A stretch of 56,096 nt of DNA, taken from Mycobacterium sp. IS-1496. GTDB taxonomy: Bacteria; Actinomycetota; Actinomycetes; Mycobacteriales; Mycobacteriaceae. Positions 36,998-44,142 of the stretch are shown here, piece by piece. The translations under genes and the position numbers were made by a program. The notes under the pieces were generated by a model that worked only from the letters and a program-made list of their open reading frames with translations, did no database searches and had not been told where the DNA came from. The DNA is taken from contig NZ_LQIU01000029.1 of NCBI RefSeq assembly GCF_001499995.1, forward strand, positions 1 to 56,096. The letters are read 5' to 3'. Position 1 is the stretch's first letter. Every line of letters begins with the position of its first letter.

Positions 36998-37830
36998 CCG
37001 CGCGAGCGCAGCACCGCGTCGTAGAGCTCACGCCGCGACGGAGCCCCGGGATTGGCGGCGATCACCTCCGCGCACGCATCCTTCACGCGCGCGCCTGCCG
37101 CGACGCGGTCGTTGACGTCGGCGACGAGGGTGTCCAGATCGGCGGACGGCACCGCACCCGCGAGGACCACGGTGATCTCCCCCAGCACACCGTCGGCGGC
37201 CCAGTCGGCGAGTTCGGCCAGCGTGCCGCGTCTGACCTCCTCGTGGGTCTTCGTCAGCTCCCGGCAGACCACGGCCCTGCGGTCGCCGCCGAGCGCCTCG
37301 ACGGCGTCGCGCAGGGTGTCGGGCAGTCGGCGGGGCGATTCGAAGAACACGCAGGTGCGCTGCTCGGAGCTCAGCGCCTGCAGCCAGGCGGTGCGGGCGA
37401 CGTGCTTGCGCGGCGGGAAGCCCTCGAAACAGAACCGGTCCGCGGGCAGCCCGGAGACCGCCAGCGCCGTCGTCACCGCCGAAGGCCCCGGCAGGCAGCT
37501 GACCGTCAGCCCGGCGTCCACGCAAGCGCTCACCAGGCGGTAGCCGGGGTCGTTGATCAGCGGCATGCCCGCGTCGCTGACCACCAGCACCGTCGCCCCC
37601 GACTTGATCGCCTCCACCAGCGCGGGAACGCGTGACGCCTCGTTCTGGTCGAACAGGCTCAGCACCTTGCCGACGGGCCGCACGCCGAGCGACTGGGCGA
37701 GCTGGCGGACCCTGCGGGTGTCCTCGGCGGCGACGACATCCGCCCGCGCGAGCGCGTTCACGAGCCGCTCCGAGGCGTCGCCGGGCTGGCCGAGTGGGGT
37801 GGCGCCGAGCAGCAGACGACCGGCGGTCAT
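36994..37830 (-). CDS. rsmI: 16S rRNA (C1402) 2'-O-methyltransferase RsmI
   Basis: SAM-dependent methyltransferase of the tetrapyrrole-methylase fold that modifies C1402 in the ribosomal P site. The 278 residues show GRLLLGATPLGQPGDASERL, ALARADVVAAEDTRRVRQL, LVVSDAGMPLINDPGYRL, LPGPSAVTTALAVSGLP and FFESPRRL, all typical of RsmI. The ATG at 37830 is fixed by family alignment and by a TAGGCT -10 ending 7 nt before it; a much longer in-frame reading to 38037 would run over pmt. It is divergent from pmt with starts 26 bp apart. It corresponds to Rv1003. Confidence 0.96.
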   Translation of the reverse strand: MTAGRLLLGATPLGQPGDASERLVNALARADVVAAEDTRRVRQLAQSLGVRPVGKVLSLFDQNEASRVPALVEAIKSGATVLVVSDAGMPLINDPGYRLVSACVDAGLTVSCLPGPSAVTTALAVSGLPADRFCFEGFPPRKHVARTAWLQALSSEQRTCVFFESPRRLPDTLRDAVEALGGDRRAVVCRELTKTHEEVRRGTLAELADWAADGVLGEITVVLAGAVPSADLDTLVADVNDRVAAGARVKDACAEVIAANPGAPSRRELYDAVLRSRG

Positions 37831-37837
37831 GCCCCAC

Positions 37838-37847
37838 AGCCTACGAT
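37838..37847. promoter_or_regulatory. Overlapping divergent -10 elements of rsmI (minus) and pmt (plus)
   Basis: The minus strand has TAGGCT (37838-37843) ending 7 nt before the rsmI ATG; the plus strand has TACGAT (37842-37847) ending 8 nt before the pmt GTG. They share the TA at 37842-37843. Spacing and geometry are the same as in the tatD/metG promoter at 28403. Confidence 0.6.
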
Positions 37848-37855
37848 CTGAAGGC

Positions 37856-39397
37856 GTGACCGCACCCGCCACCGACGCTCCGCGCGCGGTTCCGGTCATC
37901 AGCCCCGCCCCCCTGATGCCGTTGGCCGACTTCGGACCTGTCGACCGGCTGCAGGGCTGGGCGATGACGGCGGTGATCACCGCGCTCGCCGCACTCACCC
38001 GGTTCCTCAACCTGGGCTCGCCCACCGACGCGGGCACGCCGATCTTCGACGAGAAGCACTACGCCCCGCAGGCCTGGCAGGCGCTGCACAACCACGGCGT
38101 CGAGGACAACCCCGGCTACGGGCTGGTGGTGCACCCGCCCGTCGGCAAGCAGTTGATCGCGATCGGCGAGGCGCTGTTCGGGTACAACGGCGTGGGCTGG
38201 CGGTTCTCCGGGGCGGTGTGCGGGGTGGTGCTGATCCTGCTCGTGGCCCGGATCACGCGGCGTATCAGCCGTTCGACGGCCGTCGGGGGCATCGCCGGGC
38301 TGCTGCTGATCGCCGACGGCGTCACGTTCGTCACGTCGCGCACCGCACTGCTCGACGGGTTCCTCACCGTGTTCGTCGTCGCGGCGTTCGGCTGCCTGAT
38401 GGTCGACCGCGACCAGGTCCGCGAGCGGATGCACGTCGCGCTGCTCGAGGGCCGGATCGCCGAGACGCCGTGGGGGCCGCGGCTCGGCGTGCGGTGGTGG
38501 CGGTTCGGTGCGGGCGTGCTGCTCGGGCTGGCGTGCGCCACGAAGTGGTCGGGGCTGTACTTCGTCGCGTTCTTCGGTGTGCTGACGCTGACGCTCGACA
38601 TCGTGGCGCGGCGGCAGTACCGGGTGCCGCGGCCGTGGCGCGGGGCCTTCCGGCGGGATCTCGGGCCGTCGCTCTACGCGTTGGTGTTGATCCCGTTCGG
38701 CGTGTACCTGGCGTCGTACACACCGTGGTTCGCCTCCGAGACCGGGGTGAACCGGCATGAGGTCGGGCAGTCCATCGGCGAGGACAGCGCGTGGCCGGTG
38801 CCCGACGCGGTGCGGTCGCTGTGGCATTACACGTACGCCGCCTACCGGTTCCACTCCGGCCTGACGAACTCCGACGGCAACCACCACCCGTGGGAGTCGA
38901 AACCGTGGACGTGGCCGATGTCGCTGCGGCCGGTGCTCTACGCGATCGACAACCAGGACGTGCCGGGCTGTGGCGCGCAGTCGTGTGTGAAGGCGGTGAT
39001 GCTGGTCGGCACGCCGGCCATGTGGTTCATCGCGGTGCCGGTCCTCGGCTGGGCGGTGTGGCGGGCGTTCGTCAAGCGCGACTGGCGCTACGCCGTTGTG
39101 CTGGTGGGCTATTCGGCCGGCTTCCTGCCGTGGTTCGTCGACATAGACCGGCAGATGTACTTCTTCTACGCGGCGGTGATGGCGCCGTTCCTGGTGATGG
39201 CGATCGCGCTGATCCTCGGCGACATCCTGCACGCGCCGAGGCAGAACGCCGAGCGGCGCACGCTCGGGCTGATCGTCGTCGCCGGCTATGTGGCGCTCGT
39301 GATCACGAACTTCGCGTGGCTGTTCCCGATTCTCACGGGCATCCCGATCAGCCAGTCGACGTGGAACATGCAGATCTGGCTGCCGAGCTGGCGCTAG
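37856..39397 (+). CDS. pmt: Protein O-mannosyltransferase Pmt (GT39)
   Basis: Polytopic glycosyltransferase that moves mannose from polyprenyl-phospho-mannose onto Ser/Thr of proteins crossing the membrane by Sec. The 513 residues have a cytoplasmic N-terminus, about eleven hydrophobic segments and the catalytic first periplasmic loop with the Asp-Glu pair (GTPIFDEKHYAPQAW, about residues 61-75) and VHPPVGKQLIAIGEALFG. Later family motifs are FVTSRTALLDGFLTVFV and CATKWSGLYFV. The GTG at 37856 is supported by a -10 (TACGAT) 8 nt before it; GAAGG one base before the start is too close to serve. It corresponds to Rv1002c. Substrates would include the several lipoproteins encoded in this window. 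Confidence 0.96.
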   Translation: MTAPATDAPRAVPVISPAPLMPLADFGPVDRLQGWAMTAVITALAALTRFLNLGSPTDAGTPIFDEKHYAPQAWQALHNHGVEDNPGYGLVVHPPVGKQLIAIGEALFGYNGVGWRFSGAVCGVVLILLVARITRRISRSTAVGGIAGLLLIADGVTFVTSRTALLDGFLTVFVVAAFGCLMVDRDQVRERMHVALLEGRIAETPWGPRLGVRWWRFGAGVLLGLACATKWSGLYFVAFFGVLTLTLDIVARRQYRVPRPWRGAFRRDLGPSLYALVLIPFGVYLASYTPWFASETGVNRHEVGQSIGEDSAWPVPDAVRSLWHYTYAAYRFHSGLTNSDGNHHPWESKPWTWPMSLRPVLYAIDNQDVPGCGAQSCVKAVMLVGTPAMWFIAVPVLGWAVWRAFVKRDWRYAVVLVGYSAGFLPWFVDIDRQMYFFYAAVMAPFLVMAIALILGDILHAPRQNAERRTLGLIVVAGYVALVITNFAWLFPILTGIPISQSTWNMQIWLPSWR

Positions 39398-39445
39398 AGT
39401 CCGTCGGCGGCGCTCGTTTTTGCACTGGCGGCTGCGACCCGGCGG

Positions 39446-39454
39446 TTATCCACA
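39446..39454 (+). promoter_or_regulatory. DnaA-box-like nonamer TTATCCACA
   Basis: Exact match to the strong E. coli DnaA box, in the 136-bp gap between pmt and the DUF559 gene. A second identical nonamer is at 54725. Binding is not shown; a lone box would act in transcription or DnaA titration, not as an origin. Confidence 0.35.
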
Positions 39455-39533
39455 GCCCTGGACGCAAAGTCTCGACCTGCCAGGCGGTTCTGTCGGCGAC
39501 GCGCGACAGCATCAGGCCATGCAGGAGGTGGTC

Positions 39534-40373
39534 GTGGGCGGTGAGCTGCTGGCGAGCGGAGCGCTGACCCGCGGCCAATTGCGGTGGCACTACCGCCGGC
39601 TCTTCCCCGATGTCTACGCGCCGAAGGAGTTGCCACCGTCGCTGCGACTGAAGGCCGCCGGAGCCTGGCTGTGGTCCGGCAAAAACGGCGTCATCACCGG
39701 TCGCGCCGCCGCCGCGGCACACGGCGCGCTGTGGGTCGACGCGACGACACCCATCGAGATGCTCTGGCAGTGTGGACGGCCCCCGGACGGGATCATCGTC
39801 CGGAACGAGCGGATCGCCGACGACGAGATACTCGATCTCTCGGGTCTGCGCGTGACGACGCCGCGCAGGACGGCCTTCGATCTGGCGAGGCATCTGCCCC
39901 GTGACGAGGCGGTCGCCCATCTCGATTCGCTGGCGCGGGCGACCGGCGTCAGGACGGCGGAGGTGCTGGCGCTCGCCGAGCGGTATCCGCGAGCGCGCGG
40001 ATTGCCCCGTGCACGCATCGCGCTCGATCTGATGGACGGTGGTGCGCAGTCGCCGAAGGAGACGGCGCTTCGGCTCACGCTCGTCGACGCGGGACTTCCG
40101 CGGCCGCGCACGCAGATCCGCGTGAGCGACGGACACCGCGAGGCGTTCATCGACATGGGCTACGACGAACCGAAGGTCGGGTTGGACTACGAGGGCGCCC
40201 ACCACAGCACCGATCGCGATCAGTACGTCTACGACATCGGGCGGGCGGAGCTGATCGACGGTGAGGGCTGGATCGACATCAAGGTGGTCAAGGAGCACAG
40301 CCGGCGGTTCGTCGTCCACCGGGTCCGCGAGGCATTGGCCCGCCGCGGATGGACACCGCAGACATTGCGCTGA
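39534..40373 (+). CDS. DUF559 (very-short-patch-repair-like nuclease fold) protein
   Basis: The product has 279 residues if started at GTG 39534, which has AGGAGG at 39523-39528 five nt before it; ATG 39519 in the same frame would add five residues. The N-terminal half looks like the winged-helix/AbiEi-type region found in many mycobacterial proteins of this class (GALTRGQLRWHYRRLFPDVY, then GRAAAAAHGALWV and VTTPRRTAFDLARHLPRDEA). The C-terminal part is a DUF559 domain related to Vsr and restriction endonucleases (FIDMGYDEPKVGLDYEGAHH, STDRDQYVYDIGRAELI). The acidic residues in this region are where the nuclease fold has its active site, but activity is not established. It is a single gene between pmt and arcA. 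Confidence 0.8.
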   Translation: MGGELLASGALTRGQLRWHYRRLFPDVYAPKELPPSLRLKAAGAWLWSGKNGVITGRAAAAAHGALWVDATTPIEMLWQCGRPPDGIIVRNERIADDEILDLSGLRVTTPRRTAFDLARHLPRDEAVAHLDSLARATGVRTAEVLALAERYPRARGLPRARIALDLMDGGAQSPKETALRLTLVDAGLPRPRTQIRVSDGHREAFIDMGYDEPKVGLDYEGAHHSTDRDQYVYDIGRAELIDGEGWIDIKVVKEHSRRFVVHRVREALARRGWTPQTLR

Positions 40374-40434
40374 CGGTTGTGAACGGCGCCGCGACCACAG
40401 CCGTGAGCGCAATCTTCGCCAAAGGCCAGCGGCG

Positions 40435-41634
40435 TCAGAGCGGGTCGCGGGCCGCCGGACACGACATGCACCGCGGCCCACCCCGGCCCGTCCCGAGCTC
40501 CGACGCGGCGATCGGCAGCACCTCGATACCCGAATCCGCAAGCCTCGCATTGGTTTCCATATTGCGCTCATAGGCGGCCACGACACCCGGCGCCAGCGCG
40601 AGCGTGTTGTTCCCGTCGTCCCACTGCTCGCGTTCCGCCGTGACCGGATCGAGGCCCGTATCGATCACCCGCAACCTGTCGATGCCCATCGCCTCGGCGG
40701 CGGCGCTCACGAACGGCGCGGCGTCGTCGATCCGCACCCCGCCGTCGCCGTTGCGGCGAATCGTGAACGCCGACAACGAGTCCACGACATTCGGGTACAT
40801 CACCACCGCGTCGACGTCGACCATCGTGCACACCGTGTCGAGGTGCATCTGCGCCCGCTCCTGGGCGATCGGCACGGCGAGCACTGTGTGCGCGAGATCG
40901 TCGTCGAACAGGCTGCGCGCCAACGCCTCCGCGCCCGCGGGCGTCGTCCGCTCCCCCACCCCGACCGCCACCACGCCGGGCGCGAGCAACAACACGTCAC
41001 CGCCTTCGACCGGAGCCGACCGCGATTCGTAGGCCCGTCGCACGCCGAGGAACCGCGGATGGTGAGCGTAGATCAGGTCGGTCAGCGACGTCTCCCGCGA
41101 CCGGGCGGGCAGCGCCAGCGACGTGATCGCCACCCGCGGGCCGATCCAGAACGACGAGTCGCGCGTGAACAGCAGGTTCGGCAGCGGGTCGATCACGAAA
41201 TCGCCGCCGTGGTGCATCCGACGCACCAACGACAGGTCACTCGCCGCGAACGGCAACTCGTTGAACGTCATACCGGCGACGAGCACGTGCGCCAGCGGAG
41301 CCGCCTCAAGCGTCCGCAGATACGCCGAGAGTTCTTGCGCCAGAGGCAGTCCCAACCGACGCGGATCGACGGCGGCGGCAATACCGTGCATCCGCGCCGC
41401 CCCGCTGGCGAGCGCCTCGGCCAGCAGATCCGCCAGCAGCAGCACCTCGACACCGCGGGAGCGCAACAGGTCCGCGAACGCATCGTGTTCGTCCTGCGCA
41501 CGCGACACCCACGGCAGCCCGTCGAACAGCAGCGCGTCGTTGTTGCGCGGGGTCAACCGCTGCAGTTCCGCACCGGGACGGTGCAGGATGACCACACGCA
41601 GCGTGCCGACCTCGGAATCGCAGCCCAGTGTCAC
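40435..41634 (-). CDS. arcA: Arginine deiminase ArcA
   Basis: Hydrolyses arginine to citrulline and ammonia. With the GTG at 41634 it has 399 residues. The guanidino-modifying-enzyme fold shows [73 protein letters not shown] and the C-terminal catalytic Cys in [13 protein letters not shown]. Position 41634 is favoured because TACGGT ends 7 nt before it (41642-41647, minus strand); GTG 41643 would add three residues but lies within that element. It is divergent from a SoxR-type gene. It corresponds to Rv1001. No arcB or arcC lies near, so ammonia release or arginine turnover rather than a full ADI pathway is likely. Confidence 0.96.
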   Translation of the reverse strand: MTLGCDSEVGTLRVVILHRPGAELQRLTPRNNDALLFDGLPWVSRAQDEHDAFADLLRSRGVEVLLLADLLAEALASGAARMHGIAAAVDPRRLGLPLAQELSAYLRTLEAAPLAHVLVAGMTFNELPFAASDLSLVRRMHHGGDFVIDPLPNLLFTRDSSFWIGPRVAITSLALPARSRETSLTDLIYAHHPRFLGVRRAYESRSAPVEGGDVLLLAPGVVAVGVGERTTPAGAEALARSLFDDDLAHTVLAVPIAQERAQMHLDTVCTMVDVDAVVMYPNVVDSLSAFTIRRNGDGGVRIDDAAPFVSAAAEAMGIDRLRVIDTGLDPVTAEREQWDDGNNTLALAPGVVAAYERNMETNARLADSGIEVLPIAASELGTGRGGPRCMSCPAARDPL

Positions 41635-41641
41635 ATCTAGC

Positions 41642-41647
41642 ACCGTA
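41642..41647 (-). promoter_or_regulatory. Candidate -10 of arcA (leaderless)
   Basis: The minus strand reads TACGGT, 7 nt before GTG 41634. It lies 21 bp from the SoxR-type dyad at 41669-41690. Confidence 0.5.
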
Positions 41648-41668
41648 GCGCCAACGCCTCCGTGCCGA

Positions 41669-41690
41669 GACCTGAAGTATTGTTCAGGTC
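41669..41690. promoter_or_regulatory. SoxR-type operator with embedded -10 (TATTGT)
   Basis: A perfect 22-bp dyad, GACCTGAA, six-base centre GTATTG, TTCAGGTC, ends one base before the ATG of the SoxR-type gene. The -10 TATTGT (41678-41683) sits in its middle and ends 7 nt before that ATG. MerR-family regulators bind exactly such spacer/-10 dyads. Autoregulation is very likely; control of arcA is possible because its -10 is only 21 bp away. Confidence 0.75.
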
Positions 41691-42122
41691 ATGGACGGCC
41701 ATGAGCTGACCCCGAGCGAGATGTCGGCCCGCAGCGGTGTCGCGGTCTCGGCGCTGCACTTCTATGAACGCGAAGGCCTCATCACCAGCCGGCGCACCGC
41801 GGGCAACCAGCGCCGCTACGCGCGCGAGACGCTACGGCGCGTCGCCTTCATCCGGATGTCGCAACGGCTCGGCATCCCGCTGGCCCGCATCCGCGCGGCG
41901 CTGGCCACCCTGCCCACCGACCGCGTGCCGACGAGCAAGGACTGGGCGAAGCTCTCCGAGAGCTGGCGCGCGGACCTCGACGAGCGGATCCTGCACCTGC
42001 AGCGACTGCGCGACAACCTGGCCGGCTGCATCGGCTGCGGCTGCCTCAGCCTCAAGACGTGCAGCCTCGCCAATCCCGGTGACGTCCTGGCAGGGAGCGG
42101 ACCCGGACCCGTTCGTCTCTGA
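41691..42122 (+). CDS. soxR: SoxR-type redox-sensing MerR regulator
   Basis: The 143-residue MerR-family regulator has an N-terminal winged helix-turn-helix (LTPSEMSARSGVAVSALHFY, then EREGLITSRRTAGNQRRYAR), a dimerisation helix, and the SoxR [2Fe-2S] cluster motif CIGCGCLSLKTCSL (about residues 115-128) with four Cys. Oxidation of the cluster by redox-cycling compounds switches such proteins on. The ATG directly follows a 22-bp dyad that contains the -10 element, so the mRNA is leaderless and likely autoregulated. In actinobacteria SoxR regulates a few oxidoreductase or efflux genes rather than soxS; the likely local targets here are itself, arcA and perhaps alkB. Confidence 0.93.
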   Translation: MDGHELTPSEMSARSGVAVSALHFYEREGLITSRRTAGNQRRYARETLRRVAFIRMSQRLGIPLARIRAALATLPTDRVPTSKDWAKLSESWRADLDERILHLQRLRDNLAGCIGCGCLSLKTCSLANPGDVLAGSGPGPVRL

Positions 42123-42142
42123 GGAGTCGAACGCGTGTGCGA

Positions 42143-42148
42143 TACACT
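42143..42148 (+). promoter_or_regulatory. Candidate -10 of the alkB-type gene (leaderless)
   Basis: TACACT ends 7 nt before ATG 42156. No ribosome binding site is present. Confidence 0.55.
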
Positions 42149-42155
42149 GGCTCCC

Positions 42156-42752
42156 ATGGAGCTGGCTCTACAGGGCTCGCTTTTCGAGCACGCGGAGCGC
42201 CGCGCACTCGGCAACGGCGCATGGCTCGACGTCCGGTCGGGCTGGCTGACCGATGCCGACACCCTGTTCGAGGAACTGCGCGAGGGCATCCCGTGGCGGG
42301 CCGAACGCAGACAGATGTACGACCGGGTGCTCGACGTGCCGCGGCTGCTGAGCTTCCACAACCTCGTCGAGGACGAGGCGCCGCATCCACGCCTCAAACA
42401 GATGCGCCGACGGCTCAACGACACCTACGGCGGCGAACTCGGCGAACCCTTCACGACCGCCGGCCTGTGCCTGTACCGCGACGGCAACGACAGCGTCGCC
42501 TGGCACGGCGACAACATCGGCCGAAGCAGCCGCGAGGACACGATGGTCGCGATCGTCGGCCTCGGCGCCACCCGGGTCTTCGCGCTGCGGCCGCGCGGCG
42601 GCGGGCCGTCGCTGCGCATCCAGCACCACCACGGCGACCTGCTCGTGATGGGCGGATCCTGCCAGCGCACATGGGAACACGCGATCCCGAAGACCACCCG
42701 TCCGACCGGCCCCCGGATCAGCATCCAGTTCCGGCCGCACGACGTGCGGTGA
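42156..42752 (+). CDS. AlkB-type 2-oxoglutarate/Fe(II) dioxygenase
   Basis: Probable DNA/RNA (or protein) demethylase of the AlkB family, 198 residues. The iron ligands are His and Asp in SVAWHGDNIG (about residues 112-115) and a second His in TWEHAIPKT (about 173); 2-oxoglutarate is held by Arg in RISIQFRPHDV. It also has FTTAGLCLYRDGNDSV and VAIVGLGATRVFALRP. The ATG at 42156 is preferred to an in-frame GTG at 42135 because the -10 (TACACT) ends 7 nt before it. It corresponds to Rv1000c. Its position after the SoxR-type gene suggests oxidative or alkylation stress, but it has its own promoter. Confidence 0.92.
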   Translation: MELALQGSLFEHAERRALGNGAWLDVRSGWLTDADTLFEELREGIPWRAERRQMYDRVLDVPRLLSFHNLVEDEAPHPRLKQMRRRLNDTYGGELGEPFTTAGLCLYRDGNDSVAWHGDNIGRSSREDTMVAIVGLGATRVFALRPRGGGPSLRIQHHHGDLLVMGGSCQRTWEHAIPKTTRPTGPRISIQFRPHDVR

Positions 42753-42756
42753 CCGG

Positions 42757-43425
42757 TCAGCCCTGTACGGCGGCCACCGCGTCGACGAGCAGGCGGCGGG
42801 CCCGTTCGGTGTTCACCGGCGCCACCGGCTTGTCCGGCGTGACGAGGGGATTGGCCGTCACGATCACCATGTAGGACCCGAAGCGTGCGGTGTAGTTGTA
42901 CAGCTCACCGATGCGCGGTGCGCCGGCCACCACGGTCTGCAGGACGCGATGCGTGCCGCTGGTCTGCGCACCGTCGATGTGCGGCGCCTCCACGACCTCG
43001 ACGGCGCCGCGCAGTCCCGGCCCGCTGAACTCGACCTTCTTGCAGGAGTCGCCCGGCTCGGTGACCGGTACCGGTTCGTTGGTCTCGACGGCGAGGGCGA
43101 TGAACCGGTTGCCCTCACCCTCGGCGGTGGCGGCGGCCATGTTGCCCTTCAGATCCGCCTCGGGCAGCTGTCCTTCGGCGAACTTCGCGCAGTCCGGGGG
43201 CTGAAACGTCATGCCGGGCGGCATCTTCTGAGGTTGCAGCAATTTCGGGTCGATGCCCGTCGGTGCGATGTCGCGGTACTGGAACCGGTCCCCGAACGTC
43301 GCCTTGACCTCTGAGATGCGGGCGATGTCGGCGCCGGCGAGATCGGATTCGGCGGCGGGGGCGGGCCCACATGCGGCGAGCAGTCCGACGCACGCCGTGG
43401 CCGCGAGCTTCTTCGGGGTGGACAT
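42757..43425 (-). CDS. DUF5642-like lipoprotein (copy 1)
   Basis: The 222-residue putative lipoprotein has a signal peptide with lipobox LLAAC (Cys19) and a mature domain of unknown function (KATFGDRFQYRDIAPTGIDP, then QPPDCAKFAEGQLP, VPVTEPGDSCKKVEFSGPGL, IGELYNYTARFGSYMVIV). Two Cys in the mature part may pair. It corresponds by position to Rv0999. The ATG at 43425 is chosen because TACATT ends 7 nt before it; a TTG at 43434 overlaps that element. The neighbouring gene at 43454 encodes a divergent relative: both have the late YMVIVTAN / YVTVVTD strand and end with LLxxxVAAxxG. Confidence 0.8.
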   Translation of the reverse strand: MSTPKKLAATACVGLLAACGPAPAAESDLAGADIARISEVKATFGDRFQYRDIAPTGIDPKLLQPQKMPPGMTFQPPDCAKFAEGQLPEADLKGNMAAATAEGEGNRFIALAVETNEPVPVTEPGDSCKKVEFSGPGLRGAVEVVEAPHIDGAQTSGTHRVLQTVVAGAPRIGELYNYTARFGSYMVIVTANPLVTPDKPVAPVNTERARRLLVDAVAAVQG

Positions 43426-43432
43426 CGCCGCC

Positions 43433-43438
43433 AATGTA
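43433..43438 (-). promoter_or_regulatory. Candidate -10 of lipoprotein gene 42757-43425 (leaderless)
   Basis: The minus strand reads TACATT (4 of 6 to TATAAT), ending 7 nt before ATG 43425. Confidence 0.5.
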
Positions 43439-43453
43439 CCGGGCCACCGGCGT

Positions 43454-44107
43454 TCAGCCCCTCAACGCCGCCACGGTCCGGGTCAGCAGATCCGCGGCGA
43501 AACCGCCGTCGAGCGCGGGGCTCGGCGAACCGGGGTCGGTGACGACGGTGACGTACACCAGGCGCCCGTCCTCGGAGGCCACGAATGTCTCTGCGTGCGA
43601 ACGGGTTTCCGTCCCGCCCTCGACGACCGTGACGGTGTCGGCGACCATGCCGAAACCGACGACCCCGGGCACCGGGGGCGGATCGGCGCCGCGAACGGCG
43701 CCGGTCGTCGGCCCGGCCGCCAGGGTCCACCGGCCGCATTCGTCGAGCAGCACGGGGTCGACCGGCATCGCCCCGTCCGCCGCCACCGCGTACACGATGC
43801 CGCCCTCCCCGGACGCCGAGAAGCCGCGTACCGTCGCCGGGTCGACCGGGGGTTCGGCGAGCGCACCGCACTGCGGTGGATCCGCCGACCAGTTCGGGCC
43901 GTATCCCCACTGCGCGAGCGGCGCGACCCGTCCCTGCAGTTCGGCCACCTCATATCCCGGCGGCAGTTCGTAGCGGGCGCGGTTCATCCGGGACGGGTCG
44001 ATGGGACCGGCCGCTTCGGTGGTCGACGGGGCGGGCGGTGGAGGTGACGGCTGACCGCACGACGAGACACTGACGGCGACGGCCACAACGACCGCGAAGC
44101 GGCGCAC
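43454..44107 (-). CDS. DUF5642-like lipoprotein (copy 2)
   Basis: The 217-residue putative lipoprotein starts at GTG 44107. The signal peptide ends at SVSSC (Cys17), an acceptable though not ideal lipobox, and is followed by a proline-rich linker (GQPSPPPPAPSTT). The mature part (ARYELPPGYEVAELQG, then WGYGPNWSADPPQCGAL, LLDECGRWTLAAG, THAETF-like and GRLVYVTVVTDPGSPSPALD) has the same order of elements and paired Cys as the 42757 gene and is probably an old duplicate. It lies between that gene and a PE-PPE hydrolase, all on the minus strand. Function unknown. Confidence 0.78.
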   Translation of the reverse strand: MRRFAVVVAVAVSVSSCGQPSPPPPAPSTTEAAGPIDPSRMNRARYELPPGYEVAELQGRVAPLAQWGYGPNWSADPPQCGALAEPPVDPATVRGFSASGEGGIVYAVAADGAMPVDPVLLDECGRWTLAAGPTTGAVRGADPPPVPGVVGFGMVADTVTVVEGGTETRSHAETFVASEDGRLVYVTVVTDPGSPSPALDGGFAADLLTRTVAALRG

Positions 44108-44142
44108 GTCGCGTTGATATCACAACGTGCGCCGCGTGTCGG

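Noticed and set aside
36994..38037. Longer RsmI reading to 38037
   Set aside because: It would cover the start of pmt and the shared promoter; family alignment begins at the ATG at 37830.
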